DNA from: Ligilactobacillus murinus DSM 20452 = NBRC 14221
GTDB lineage: Bacteria; Bacillota; Bacilli; Lactobacillales; Lactobacillaceae
Length of the DNA stretch: 39,842 bases
Direction of reading: 5' to 3'
Assembly: GCF_001591685.1 (NCBI RefSeq)
Contig: NZ_BCVJ01000014.1
Coordinates: forward strand, 1-39,842
Made by a program: the position numbers and the translations under genes. Shown in pieces: positions 10,014 to 19,955 of this stretch; the stretch's first letter is position 1, and each line of letters starts with the position of its first letter. A model generated the notes under the pieces. It did no database searches, was not told the DNA's origin, and was given only the letters and a program-made list of their open reading frames with translations.

Positions 10014-11599
10014 AAGATTCCCTCTTTTCTGATAATTTTTTGCCAAACTTTCAAGATCTTTTTGCCCCCTGGTAACATGAGCCATTCGCGAACACTAAAT
10101 AATTTAAACGCTAAGGCACACCCTAAAAAGACCAATGTACCTAAAAAAGCCCCTCCAAGTGACATGACGAGCGTATCGCTCCGCTCATTTCCGATAAAAT
10201 GCATATAGCTCATGGTAAATATCCGTACACTGAAAAGCATCACTGTGATCGCTAAGCCTAATTTGATCCAAAAATGCCCTTCGTTGAACAGCCCCTTGAC
10301 GATCTCAGGACTAAACAGCAGGATAAAGACTAGCGCAAAGATCAAGCTAAGGACGGTCGCAACACTGGCTCCCATGATATTTATCCGTCCGACCAACCAG
10401 ATATTTAGTATAAATTTTAGAACTAAAGCTCCCAGCAGACCGACCACCGTGATCAAAAATTGATTCAAACTTTGCAAGATCGAATTATAAGTTCCGATCA
10501 AAGTGATAAAGATCACGCTGCCTACATAAACTGCCAATTCAGCACTCAAATTAGCATCTCCAAATAACAAAGTGTTGATCTGTGGCATCAAAACGACCAT
10601 CCCAAAGCAAGCTGCTACCGAGATCGCCGCACTGACACGCAACATAACTTGCGCGATCCGCCGAAATTCGGCGTATTTACGCTTTTGCAACGCTTGACTC
10701 AATGTCGGCAAAAGCGTTGAAGAAAAACCGATCGCAAGGACCATACCTAACTGTAGCAATGGTTGCGCGCGATCATAGATACCTTTTAGATCCTTAGCTA
10801 CAGCTGCGGGGATCCCGTTGTGCAGTAAGCCACGGACAAGCGTAAAAGAATCGATCAACTGCAACAAGACCATCGTTGAAGCAAACAAACAGATGATCAA
10901 GCCATCGCTAAAGAGTTTTTCGATCAGATACAGATAACTGAATTTAGGCGCCGACGTTTTTTTGAAAAACTTTTTAGCATAAAATTTGATAAAACTCAAA
11001 CAGGCAACTACTGCTCCCGCACTAGAGGCCAACATCGCAACGGCTCCCATCTGATATAAGGACCAGTCAAAAAGCGTAAAAGCCCATGCCGCTAAGATGA
11101 TCATCCCGACTCGCATGAATTGCTCAGTCACCTGTGAAATAGCAGTTGGAATCATATCAAACGTCCCTTGATAATATCCTCGCCCGACTGCCAAAATTGG
11201 CATGAACAAAAACATCCAAGCCACACTTTTGATCAAAACTACCAGCTGTGGATCGCCCATCAAAAGTGCAATAAATGGAGCAAATACCCGCAATCCGACA
11301 AAAATCGCACCCGAAAAAACACACAAGATCAAAAATATCTGTTGAACTAAGCGCAATTTGGTCGCTTCATCGCGTTGTTCGGCAACTAATTTAGAAATGT
11401 AAACTGGAAAACCGGTCAAGGCAAAAGCAACGCCGATCCCATAGATCGGATAGACCTGCTGATAGACATAAAAACCAGTATTACCAACAATATTTTCAAA
11501 AGGGATCCGATAGACCGCACTTAAGATCTTAGCGATCAAAGATGCGATCGAAAGGATCAAAGCCCCTTTCATCGTCTTTTTGACTTGTTCATTTTTCAT
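10010..11599 (-). CDS. MOP-superfamily flippase (SpoVB/YabM/MurJ-like)
   Basis: A 529-aa polytopic membrane protein with about 14 hydrophobic segments. It starts with the family motif region [20 protein letters not shown] and has [23 protein letters not shown], typical of the Firmicute SpoVB/YabM/YtgP branch of the polysaccharide and lipid II flippase group. It probably moves a lipid-linked cell-wall precursor across the membrane, but the substrate cannot be read from sequence. Its start overlaps the mfd stop by 11 bp and its stop overlaps rqcP, so it is in the mfd-flippase-rqcP operon, the standard order. Confidence 0.87.
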   Translation of the reverse strand: MKNEQVKKTMKGALILSIASLIAKILSAVYRIPFENIVGNTGFYVYQQVYPIYGIGVAFALTGFPVYISKLVAEQRDEATKLRLVQQIFLILCVFSGAIFVGLRVFAPFIALLMGDPQLVVLIKSVAWMFLFMPILAVGRGYYQGTFDMIPTAISQVTEQFMRVGMIILAAWAFTLFDWSLYQMGAVAMLASSAGAVVACLSFIKFYAKKFFKKTSAPKFSYLYLIEKLFSDGLIICLFASTMVLLQLIDSFTLVRGLLHNGIPAAVAKDLKGIYDRAQPLLQLGMVLAIGFSSTLLPTLSQALQKRKYAEFRRIAQVMLRVSAAISVAACFGMVVLMPQINTLLFGDANLSAELAVYVGSVIFITLIGTYNSILQSLNQFLITVVGLLGALVLKFILNIWLVGRINIMGASVATVLSLIFALVFILLFSPEIVKGLFNEGHFWIKLGLAITVMLFSVRIFTMSYMHFIGNERSDTLVMSLGGAFLGTLVFLGCALAFKLFSVREWLMLPGGKKILKVWQKIIRKEGIL

Positions 11600-14500
11600 C
11601 TACAGTCCCCTCGATCTGTGGTATGTTGTTGATCTCAGCCATTAAATTAAAACATAATTTTTGTAACTTAGCCAAAAGTTCTGAGCGCTGTGCTGGTTGC
11701 AAGGTCAACTTGATAGCAGTCTTTTTGGCGGTCGTTTCAAAGGTCGCATCTAAGCCAGCTGCATCCAAGGCTTTGAGCATCATCGGTGCATTGAATTTTT
11801 TCACCCCTACAGGCGCAAGATCCAAGGTGAGCTTATACGCACTAGTTTGGGTGATATTGGCTAACAATGCATGATCAGCATATAATTTCAACAACCCAAT
11901 TTCTAGTAAATTAGCTACTTCAACTGGATATTCACCGAAACGATCAATGAGGTCTTCTTTGATCTCTTCATATTGTTCTTTATTTTCCAATTGGTGGATC
12001 CGCTTATAAAGCTCGATCTTTTGGCGTGGATCTTCGATGTAACTTTGGGGTAGATAAGCTTCTAATGACAGATCGATCTGACAATCAGTGTGCAACTTAG
12101 GCTTAAGGCCACGTTTCTTGGCGACTGCTTCATTTAACATCTGCGTGTACAGCTCATAGCCGACCGAATCGATAAAGCCATGTTGTTGTTTCCCTAATAG
12201 GTTACCCGCCCCTCGGATCGAGAGGTCACGCATCGCGATCTTAAAGCCTGAACCTAATTCGGTAAAATCTTTGATCGCTTCAAGGCGTTTTTCGCTCACT
12301 TCCGTTAAAACTTTATCAGGTTCGTACATAAAGTAAGCATAAGCCACACGATTCGATCGTCCGACCCGGCCACGTAATTGATAAAGCTGAGCTAGGCCCA
12401 TCCGATCAGCATTTTCCACAAATAGCGTATTGGCATTGGGGATGTCGACTCCAGTTTCGATGATCGTCGTCGTCACTAACACATCGTATTGGCCTGCGAT
12501 AAAGTCCATCAAGATCCCTTCTAACTGGGTCTCCGTCATTTGCCCGTGGATATAAGCGATCTTGGCTTCGGGCACTAAGCTCTGTAACTCGTTGACCTTT
12601 TTTTCAATATCATCGACTCGATTGTGCAAGAAAAACACTTGCCCACCGCGTGCCAGCTCACGTTTGATCCCATCCACGATCACCCCGTAATTTTGTTCCA
12701 TCACATAGGTCTGGATCGGATAACGATTCATCGGTGCGGTCTCGATCACTGAGAGATCGCGCACACCTAACATCGACATATTTAGCGTCCGCGGGATCGG
12801 AGTAGCTGTTAGTGTCAAAACATCGACAGTTGACTTGAGTTCTTTTAACCGCTCTTTATGTTTGACCCCGAAGCGTTGTTCTTCATCAATGATCAACAAG
12901 CCTAGATCAGCAAATTTAACGTCTTTAGACAACAAACGATGGGTCCCAACAACAGCATCGCATTCACCACTTTTTAGCTTAGCCAAAGTTTCATCGACTT
13001 GTTTTTTGGTGCTAAAACGCGATAAGACACCGATGTTGACCGGAAAACCTTCAAAGCGCGCTTGCATCGTTTCAAAATGCTGTTGTGCCAAAACGGTCGT
13101 CGGAGCTAAAAAAGCAACTTGTTTTCCGTCTTCGATCGCCTTAAAAGCTGCTCGTAAAGCAACTTCAGTCTTACCATATCCCACATCCCCGATCAACAAA
13201 CGATCCATCGGGCGTTCTTTTTGCATATCGGCTTTGATCTCTTTTGCGCTCCGCAACTGATCAGGTGTTTCTGAAAAAGGAAAGGCGGCTTCAAATTCGC
13301 GTTGATAACTATCATCTGGTGGAAAGGCATGGCCCTTATTAGATTCACGTTTTGCATACAATTCGACCAGTTCATCGGCAATGTCTTCGATCTTAGCGGC
13401 AACTTTGCTCTTGGTCTTGGCCCATTTGTTACTACCTAATTTGTTGATCTTTGGGGTCTTACCTTCAGCTGACACATATTTTTGGATCCGATCGAGCTGG
13501 GAAACCGGGATAAAAAGTTGCGCATCCTCTTGATAAACGATCGTCATATAGTCTTGGTGTTTCCCACCGACTTCTAAAGTTTGCATTCCCATGAAACGCC
13601 CGATCCCATGGTTGACGTGAACGATATAATCGCCTTTCTTCAAGTCAGTATAGCTCTTCAAACGTTCCGCATTGCTCATCGTTTGGCGTTTAGGCTGTTT
13701 GCGCGAACGTTTAGCAAAGAGTTCTTGTTCGGTCAAAACGACTAATTTTAATTCAGGCAATTCAAAACCACTATTCAACTGACCTAAAGCGATCTGCACT
13801 TGACCAGTCTGGATGTCAGCGACTGTTCCTAATAAAGAAGTGATCCCAAAATCGGCTAACGTCTGCTGGAGCTTTGCTTGACGTTCCTTAGTCCCGACCA
13901 GCAAGACAACGGTTTGGCCACTTTCTTTCCAACGGAGTGCTTCAGCTTTTAGCAGTGGCATTTGACCAAAGAATTGTTGGACCATGCGGGCTTTGATATC
14001 TAAATGCCGCACAAAACGCATCCGGCCCATCCCTTTAGGAAAGGCGGCTAAAAAGGTTTTAGGCTGTTTGAGCTTTTTTTCTAAATAACTCAATTCGTGT
14101 CCTAAAACAGCATTAGCAAGTAATTGCTGTTTTTCCAACTGCTCAACGATCCAATTTTGCTCTTCTTGAACTAGTTTTTTTTCTTTTTCACGTAAACGAG
14201 GGTAATCATCAAAAAACACTTCACCATTTGTGGCTAAATAATCAAATAAACTTAACTTTTCAGGATAGATGTATTCGACTAAGCTCAGATCTTTAGCACT
14301 CAATTCCCCCTTTAAAAAAGCATCGATCTTGGCTGAAAAATTCTTATCCAGTTGTTCTTTTGTTTCTTTAGATAAATTAGTAGAGGCTTTTTTAACAGCT
14401 TTATCTAAAGCTGACGCTGCTTTTTCCAAACGTTCCTTATCAAAAATAAGGTCAGTCGCTGGTAAGATCTGCACTTGTTCAATGTTTTTCAAACTACGCT

Positions 14501-15128
14501 GATCGGCCACATCAAAAGTCCGCAACGAATCTAACTGGGTATCAAAAAAATCGGCCCGAAGCGGATCTGACATATCTAAAGGAAAAATATCTAAGATCGA
14601 TCCTCGTAGTGCAAAGTCGCCTGGCCGTTCAACTTGCTTTTGACGCGTATAACCCATTTGGCCTAACAACTGCACCAGGTCTGCTAATTCATAGTCTTGG
14701 CCAACGACCAACTTTAACTGACTCTTTTGCCAAAGTTCAACTGGGGGTAAAAAGCGCCGTAACCCTGACATCGAAGTCACGATCAGCTTTTTTTCCTGCT
14801 TGGCTAAAGCTTCCAGTGCTAAAACACGTTGCGCTTTAAATTCAGGTGAACTCGTTGCCATTTCTGATGCTAGCATCTCTTCGACTGGAAACAACAAGAC
14901 ATCAGCTGGATCTAAGAGGTTTTCAAGATCATCGGCTAACTGTTGGGCTCGATACAAGTCATCACATACGATCAACTTTGGACCTGCATTTTCTAGGAAC
15001 AACTCAGCTAAAAAAAGCGTCTTGGCCGAGCCAGTCAGCCCTGTGATCAAATGACGTCCTGCTTCTTTTTGTGACCATTCTTTGACTTCTGGAAGGCTAT
15101 GAAAAGCTTCCTTTAGTTTCATCTTCAT
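11589..15128 (-). CDS. mfd: Transcription-repair coupling factor Mfd
   Basis: A DNA translocase that removes stalled RNA polymerase at lesions and recruits UvrA. The 1179-aa length is normal. The N-terminal UvrB-homology region is followed by the RNA-polymerase-interacting domain (DYIVHVNHGIGRFMGM), then RecG-like helicase motifs: Walker A IGDVGYGKTEVA (about 650), DEEQ box IIDEEQRFGVKH (about 750), LTATPIPRTL, and QLRGRVGRSNR. The C-terminal TRCF domain is present (SYIEDPRQKIELYKRI). The ATG at 15128 has AAAGGA upstream, and the gene is 13 bp after pth. Confidence 0.98.
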   Translation of the reverse strand: MKMKLKEAFHSLPEVKEWSQKEAGRHLITGLTGSAKTLFLAELFLENAGPKLIVCDDLYRAQQLADDLENLLDPADVLLFPVEEMLASEMATSSPEFKAQRVLALEALAKQEKKLIVTSMSGLRRFLPPVELWQKSQLKLVVGQDYELADLVQLLGQMGYTRQKQVERPGDFALRGSILDIFPLDMSDPLRADFFDTQLDSLRTFDVADQRSLKNIEQVQILPATDLIFDKERLEKAASALDKAVKKASTNLSKETKEQLDKNFSAKIDAFLKGELSAKDLSLVEYIYPEKLSLFDYLATNGEVFFDDYPRLREKEKKLVQEEQNWIVEQLEKQQLLANAVLGHELSYLEKKLKQPKTFLAAFPKGMGRMRFVRHLDIKARMVQQFFGQMPLLKAEALRWKESGQTVVLLVGTKERQAKLQQTLADFGITSLLGTVADIQTGQVQIALGQLNSGFELPELKLVVLTEQELFAKRSRKQPKRQTMSNAERLKSYTDLKKGDYIVHVNHGIGRFMGMQTLEVGGKHQDYMTIVYQEDAQLFIPVSQLDRIQKYVSAEGKTPKINKLGSNKWAKTKSKVAAKIEDIADELVELYAKRESNKGHAFPPDDSYQREFEAAFPFSETPDQLRSAKEIKADMQKERPMDRLLIGDVGYGKTEVALRAAFKAIEDGKQVAFLAPTTVLAQQHFETMQARFEGFPVNIGVLSRFSTKKQVDETLAKLKSGECDAVVGTHRLLSKDVKFADLGLLIIDEEQRFGVKHKERLKELKSTVDVLTLTATPIPRTLNMSMLGVRDLSVIETAPMNRYPIQTYVMEQNYGVIVDGIKRELARGGQVFFLHNRVDDIEKKVNELQSLVPEAKIAYIHGQMTETQLEGILMDFIAGQYDVLVTTTIIETGVDIPNANTLFVENADRMGLAQLYQLRGRVGRSNRVAYAYFMYEPDKVLTEVSEKRLEAIKDFTELGSGFKIAMRDLSIRGAGNLLGKQQHGFIDSVGYELYTQMLNEAVAKKRGLKPKLHTDCQIDLSLEAYLPQSYIEDPRQKIELYKRIHQLENKEQYEEIKEDLIDRFGEYPVEVANLLEIGLLKLYADHALLANITQTSAYKLTLDLAPVGVKKFNAPMMLKALDAAGLDATFETTAKKTAIKLTLQPAQRSELLAKLQKLCFNLMAEINNIPQIEGTVDEK

Positions 15129-15141
15129 GGTGTATCCTTTC

Positions 15142-15708
15142 TTACTTGTTACGGTTGAATTTATTCATCACTTGCGCAAAATCATCAGTCTTGACCCACT
15201 CTTCTAACGCTGCTACTGCATCAGCTGCTCCTAGATCAAAATTTTTTCGTTGTTCTGGAGTGAAGCGGCCTAAGACCCAATCAACGACTTTAGTTTGTTT
15301 AGGATGATCGATCCCCACACGTAAGCGGTCGAATTGTTGAGTACCTAAATGAGCGATCAGACTCTTGATCCCGTTATGCCCACCAGCTGAACCCTTTTGG
15401 CGCAACCGTAACCGACCACAATCAAGATCCATATCATCATAAACGATGATCACATCATCAAGGTCTAAGTCATAATAATCTACGATCTGGCGAACTGCGC
15501 GTCCCGATTCATTCATATAGGTAGTCGGTTTAGCCAATAAGACTTTTTGGCCCCCGACCATACCGTCAGCTAGTTGCGCATCAAATTTTTCCTTATTGAA
15601 GGAAAGGCCATTCGCATCTGCAAAGCGATCAACGATCATAAAGCCTGTATTATGACGGGTATTTTCATATTGACGACCAATATTACCTAATCCTACGATC
15701 AATTTCAT
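15142..15708 (-). CDS. pth: Peptidyl-tRNA hydrolase
   Basis: Recycles tRNA from prematurely released peptidyl-tRNAs. With the ATG at 15708 the protein is 188 aa and begins MKLIVGLGNIGRQYENTRHN, with the catalytic pair Asn9 and His19. It continues with KPTTYMNESGRAV and VYDDMDLDCGRLRLRQKGSAGGHNG, all diagnostic. GLGNIG replaces the more usual GLGNPG. An in-frame TTG 12 bases upstream was rejected because it is only 2 nt from the AAAGG site and family members start at MKLIVGLGN; the ATG is in turn rather far (14 nt) from that site. It heads the long minus-strand housekeeping operon. Confidence 0.96.
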   Translation of the reverse strand: MKLIVGLGNIGRQYENTRHNTGFMIVDRFADANGLSFNKEKFDAQLADGMVGGQKVLLAKPTTYMNESGRAVRQIVDYYDLDLDDVIIVYDDMDLDCGRLRLRQKGSAGGHNGIKSLIAHLGTQQFDRLRVGIDHPKQTKVVDWVLGRFTPEQRKNFDLGAADAVAALEEWVKTDDFAQVMNKFNRNK

Positions 15709-15765
15709 CTTTAAATTCAAAACCTTTCACATATAAAAAAATTTACATTACCAAAAAAAATGCAC

Positions 15766-15834
15766 ACTGTTTAAACCGTACTTAGGCACAGTTAAGCGTA
15801 CATCTAGCATGGAAGCGCCTAAAAAGACGCTTCC
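15766..15834 (-). promoter_or_regulatory. Structured leader of pth (possible attenuator)
   Basis: Between the pth promoter and its start, the minus-strand leader contains a strong hairpin (GGAAGCG...CGCTTCC, 15811-15834) and a weaker ACTGT/ACAGT stem (15766-15792), followed 5 nt later by a T8 run (15753-15760). The loop region of the first hairpin (GCCTAA, 15817-15822 plus strand) can alternatively pair with TTAGGC at 15782-15787 inside the second. The layout resembles an attenuator, but the terminator stem is weak. Confidence 0.3.
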
Positions 15835-15856
15835 AACAATTGATTTAATTTCACTA

Positions 15857-15865
15857 AGTATACCA
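15857..15865 (-). promoter_or_regulatory. pth: pth operon promoter (extended -10)
   Basis: Minus-strand TGGTATACT: TATACT (15857-15862) with TGG extension. The -35 region is poor. It predicts a leader of about 140 nt before pth. It is divergent from the ldh promoter 70 bp away. Confidence 0.55.
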
Positions 15866-15933
15866 CACTTTGCGATTTCTACTGAAAAAAACTTACAAAC
15901 TCTTGAAATCTTTGCGCCATTTACTGAAAAACG

Positions 15934-15942
15934 TGTTATACT
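15934..15942 (+). promoter_or_regulatory. ldh: ldh promoter (extended -10)
   Basis: Plus-strand TGTTATACT, with TATACT at 15937-15942 and TGT extension, about 43 bp before the ldh start codon. No convincing -35 box is seen. Confidence 0.6.
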
Positions 15943-15978
15943 TATGGAGTATCAATTAAGTTACTTAAGAAAGGATGA

Positions 15979-16947
<969 letters not shown>

Positions 16948-16961
16948 TCTCTTTTATTCCT

Positions 16962-16995
16962 AAACAGTCAGGGTTTGACCTTGACTGTTTTTTTA
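16962..16995 (+). terminator. ldh: ldh terminator
   Basis: Stem AACAGTCAGGG/ACCTTGACTGTT (about 11 bp with a TTTG-type loop) followed by a T7 run. A textbook Rho-independent terminator 15 bp after the ldh stop. Confidence 0.92.
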
Positions 16996-17014
16996 TATAC
17001 TCAATAAACTGTGG

Positions 17015-17020
17015 TAAACT
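17015..17020 (+). promoter_or_regulatory. Possible promoter of the 71-aa gene
   Basis: TAAACT (17015-17020) with TGG extension, and TTTATA at 17 bp upstream (16992-16997), inside the tail of the ldh terminator. A moderate match only. Confidence 0.4.
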
Positions 17021-17044
17021 AAGACTAGAAAGGTGGGCGTGCAA

Positions 17045-17260
17045 ATGTTTAATACTCAAATAAATGCTGATGTCCCGATCAATGAAGGCTCGGGTCAGAT
17101 CGTCACGGAATTACCTTTTGTTCCCCATAAAGGTGACTTTATCATGGTCGGCGATGAACAAACGCAATGGGAAGTTGTCAGCAGCACCTTTATCGTGCAT
17201 GATAAGTTCCATCCTAAAAAAGATTTTGTCGATCTCGTCGTGAAAGTAAAACAAGTTTGA
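17045..17260 (+). CDS. Small conserved protein of unknown function
   Basis: A 71-aa protein, MFNTQINADVPINEGSGQIV at its start, then ELPFVPHKGDFIMVGDEQTQWEVVSSTFIVHD. It is beta-rich, acidic, with no signal or membrane segment. I do not recognise a named family. The hydrophobic strand and turn pattern could form a small beta-barrel. The start is the ATG at 17045, not the in-frame GTG at 17033, because AGGTGG lies 8 nt before the ATG. It has its own strong terminator, so it is a single-gene unit between ldh and the CBS-domain gene. Confidence 0.75.
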   Translation: MFNTQINADVPINEGSGQIVTELPFVPHKGDFIMVGDEQTQWEVVSSTFIVHDKFHPKKDFVDLVVKVKQV

Positions 17261-17268
17261 TTTTTTTG

Positions 17269-17292
17269 AGGCTGGTCTTGACCAGCCTTTTT
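17269..17292 (+). terminator. Terminator of the 71-aa gene
   Basis: Perfect stem AGGCTGGTC/GACCAGCCT with a TT loop, followed by a T run. It starts 9 bp after the stop codon. Confidence 0.92.
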
Positions 17293-17416
17293 GCTTGAAC
17301 TTGAACATTTTGCAAAATTTTGTACATTTATTCAATTTTTAACTTCCATTATTTGTTTTTTGTGTTATTATGTATTAGGATATTATGAAAACAAAATGAA
17401 AGCCGAGGAGCTATTT

Positions 17417-18052
17417 ATGCTACTGAAAACATTGATCAAGCCTAAAAAAGATCTCGTTACAGTTAAAGAAGATATCACACTGGAAGAAGCCTTAACAGTG
17501 CTCGAAGATTCCGGTTATCGTTGTGTACCGATCTTGGATGAAACTGGTAAGATCTTCCGGGGAAATATCTATAAGATGCATATTTACCGCCACAAATCTC
17601 GTGGAGGTGATATGAGCCTACCCGTGACCCATTTGTTAAAGAATGCTAACAAGTTCATCCCAATTGATTCAGCCTTCTTTAATGTATTTTTCTCGATCAA
17701 AGACCTTCCATATATTACGGTTTTAGATGAAAATAATTTCTTCTATGGTATCTTGACCCATACGCGTTTGTTAGATATGTTGACCCAGTCTTGGAATTTC
17801 AATGTCGGTAGCTATGTTTTGACCGTTGTCTCCTCAGGTGAACGCGGTGATCTAGTCGATATGGCTAAGATCATCACCAAATACACTTCGATCGCAAGCT
17901 GTATCACACTTGATGTGCAACAAGGCGAATTAGTCCGCCGTACACTATTTACCCTCCCATCTGACGTTTCACATGAGAAATTAGAACGGATCGTGGCGAG
18001 TTTAGAGCGTAAGAATTTCAAAGTTCCTGAGATCGAAGACTTACAAGCTTAA
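17417..18052 (+). CDS. cbpA: CBS-domain protein, CbpA-like c-di-AMP sensor candidate
   Basis: A 211-aa cytoplasmic protein. Residues 1-140 hold two CBS motifs (LVTVKEDITLEEALTVLEDS ... RCVPILDETGKIFRGNIYKM, then FIPIDSAFFNVFFSIKDLPYITVLDENNFFYGILTHTRLLDML). Residues 150-211 look like an ACT domain (YVLTVVSSGERGDLVDMAKIITKY...). A CBS-ACT layout of this size matches the c-di-AMP-binding protein CbpA known from Listeria and other Firmicutes. The start at ATG 17417 has GAGGAG at good spacing; the longer frame upstream is hydrophobic and overlaps the preceding terminator. Ligand binding is inferred from family layout, not seen directly. A strong terminator follows. Confidence 0.65.
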   Translation: MLLKTLIKPKKDLVTVKEDITLEEALTVLEDSGYRCVPILDETGKIFRGNIYKMHIYRHKSRGGDMSLPVTHLLKNANKFIPIDSAFFNVFFSIKDLPYITVLDENNFFYGILTHTRLLDMLTQSWNFNVGSYVLTVVSSGERGDLVDMAKIITKYTSIASCITLDVQQGELVRRTLFTLPSDVSHEKLERIVASLERKNFKVPEIEDLQA

Positions 18053-18056
18053 CACC

Positions 18057-18095
18057 TATCCCCCTACTTATCATCAAGTGGGGGGATATTTCTTA
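18057..18095 (+). terminator. Terminator of the CBS-domain gene
   Basis: Stem TATCCCCCTACTT/AAGTGGGGGGATA with a six-base loop, then TTTCTTATC. It begins just after the stop codon. Confidence 0.85.
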
Positions 18096-18176
18096 TCGCT
18101 AAAGTTATGTAACAACTTCCAGTGAGTATGTTAAAATGTTTATAACTATACCTCTTAACGAAAGGAATGAGCCATA

Positions 18177-18737
18177 TTGGCCGAAAAACTTTATACGACT
18201 CAAGAGCTTGCCGATAATATCGGTGTCAGTCGGTCAACGATCTACCGCTTTTTAAAAGTCAATCAGATCCAACCAGTTGAAATAAATGGACGCTCTAAAC
18301 TTTACAGCAAAGACACCTTAAAACAAGCAAGGCGCGAATTACTTTTACCAAGTACTAACAAAAAAACTACCCTTGCAACTGAAGCTAAACACCTTGATCA
18401 ATTACAACAGCAGCTCGAATTGATCAACGAACAGTTACGGGAAAAAGACCGCCAGATCGCAGAGTTACACCAACTGATCGATCATCAACAAAAATTGACC
18501 CTTTCTGCCACTAAACAGTTAAATGATCTGTTAGCCTTACAAGAGACCGATCCGGATGCCATCAAGATCGCGGCGGCTGAAGTTCAACGCCAATTGCCCG
18601 AAAATAGCCAAGCCCAACAGATCTTATATCCGACCCAAGGTGTCAGCTATAAAACGACTAATGCGATCAGCACTGAAGAAAAAAAACCTAAAAAACGCGG
18701 CTTCTTTAGCTGGTTTAGACGAAACAAGCGCAGTTAG
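18177..18737 (+). CDS. HTH (MerR/excisionase-like) protein with DUF536-type coiled coil
   Basis: A 186-aa protein. Residues 1-50 form a helix-turn-helix (LYTTQELADNIGVSRSTIYR) with a wing. Residues 65-125 form a coiled coil with the DUF536-like segment KDRQIAELHQLIDHQQKLTL. The C-terminus is basic and aromatic (KKPKKRGFFSWFRRNKRS), which could contact membrane or DNA. DUF536 proteins are common near plasmid replication genes of lactic acid bacteria; here the gene is chromosomal. The start is TTG at 18177 behind AAAGGA; an ATG at 18167 is out of frame. It ends 2 bp before the MFS gene, so the two are co-transcribed. Function unknown: perhaps a DNA-binding, segregation-type or regulatory protein. 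Confidence 0.75.
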   Translation: MAEKLYTTQELADNIGVSRSTIYRFLKVNQIQPVEINGRSKLYSKDTLKQARRELLLPSTNKKTTLATEAKHLDQLQQQLELINEQLREKDRQIAELHQLIDHQQKLTLSATKQLNDLLALQETDPDAIKIAAAEVQRQLPENSQAQQILYPTQGVSYKTTNAISTEEKKPKKRGFFSWFRRNKRS

Positions 18738-18739
18738 TC

Positions 18740-19903
18740 ATGAAACAAAAGAAAACTTTTTTAGCACTTATCGCTTCATTTAATCTTGCTGCTAACTACG
18801 CTCATCCGATCACCCCTGCTTATTTCAAGCTCCTCGGACTCGATAGTGCCATGTTTGGCTATGCGTTTTCCGTGATGTCTTTGGGGATGTTTCTTGGCTC
18901 ACCTTTCTTTGGAAAATTAGCTGAGAGTTTTCGATCTAAAGTCTTGATGGCTTGGGGATGCTTAGGTTACGCATTAGCCCAAGTCCTCTTTGCGATCGGA
19001 CACACCCCAGCACTCATCTTATGGGGGCGCTTATTGGCGGGCTTTGCCTGTGGAGCATTTTTTGTTGGGGCCTTGAATTATATCGCCAATACCTCCACTA
19101 CTAAAGAACGGGGAGCAAACTTGACTTTAAATGCTGCCGTTCAAACCGTTTTTGGCGCTTTGGGCTACTTTGTCGGTGGAATACTTGGGACATATGATCT
19201 TTATTGGGCTTTTGCGCTACAGATCGGGCAACTTTTTTTCACAGGTATTGCCTTTTATCTACTCTTAGGTTCAGATCTTATTGTCCAAAAAGCCCCAGAT
19301 ATCAAAGAAGCGGTCCGCAGTTTGAACTTTTTTAGTAGCTTTCAAACTAAGGATGATCAGTTCTCACAGTCACTTTGGATCTTATTAGGCGTTTCAGCTC
19401 TGACCTTTTTAGGCTATACTTCTTTTGATCAAAGTTTCAACTATTACTTAAAAGACGTCTTTGATCTTGCAACGAGCTATAATGGTAGCTTTAAAGGAGC
19501 GGTCGGCTTGATCTCACTTATAGCTACGATGACGTTAGGAATGTATTTGGTCAAACAAACTGATCTCAACAAAAGTACGACTTATATTTTGTTCATCTGT
19601 GCTTTCTTTATGGGAGCAGTTTGTTTGGCACCCGGGTTGGCCAGCTTTTTTGCCTTAAATTTGATCTTTTACGGTTTTTATGCGATCAGCGTGCCGATGG
19701 TCCAAGATCTGATCACCAAACAAGCTACGCCAACAACACAAGGGACTGTTCTTGGCTTTTACCAAGCTTCACAATCATTTGGTCGGATCATCGGGGCCTT
19801 TGTCGCTGGGCTTTTATATGATGTCAATGTTTTAGGCCCATTTATTCTAGGTAGTCTTGCTTTTCTAATTGCAGCTATCGGTGTTAAAATATATCAAAAA
19901 TAG
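18740..19903 (+). CDS. MFS transporter
   Basis: A 387-aa polytopic membrane protein with about 12 hydrophobic segments in two halves. It has the MFS motif A region as GSPFFGKLAESFRSKVLMAWG, and RLLAGFACGAFFVGAL. It probably exports drugs or metabolites by proton antiport; the substrate is not evident. It starts 2 bp after the upstream HTH/DUF536 gene with no clear ribosome-binding site of its own, implying translational coupling. A hairpin follows the stop. Confidence 0.85.
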   Translation: MKQKKTFLALIASFNLAANYAHPITPAYFKLLGLDSAMFGYAFSVMSLGMFLGSPFFGKLAESFRSKVLMAWGCLGYALAQVLFAIGHTPALILWGRLLAGFACGAFFVGALNYIANTSTTKERGANLTLNAAVQTVFGALGYFVGGILGTYDLYWAFALQIGQLFFTGIAFYLLLGSDLIVQKAPDIKEAVRSLNFFSSFQTKDDQFSQSLWILLGVSALTFLGYTSFDQSFNYYLKDVFDLATSYNGSFKGAVGLISLIATMTLGMYLVKQTDLNKSTTYILFICAFFMGAVCLAPGLASFFALNLIFYGFYAISVPMVQDLITKQATPTTQGTVLGFYQASQSFGRIIGAFVAGLLYDVNVLGPFILGSLAFLIAAIGVKIYQK

Positions 19904-19934
19904 CAGTATGTCCATGGCTGGGCACACTGCTATC
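19902..19934 (+). terminator. Hairpin after the MFS gene
   Basis: Arms AGCAGT...TGTCC / GGGCA..ACTGCT around ATGGCT, with one mismatch and a G-U pair, then ATCTTATTATC. The tail is poor in T, so termination is probably weak and the deformylase gene 20 bp further on may be partly co-transcribed. Confidence 0.5.
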
Positions 19935-19955
19935 TTATTATCAAGAGGTGTTATT

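Noticed and set aside
15811-15834. GGAAGCG...CGCTTCC near ldh considered as a catabolite-responsive element
   Set aside because: The arms are separated by 10 bases and do not fit the 14-bp TGWAANCGNTNWCA pattern; it behaves as a hairpin in the pth leader.
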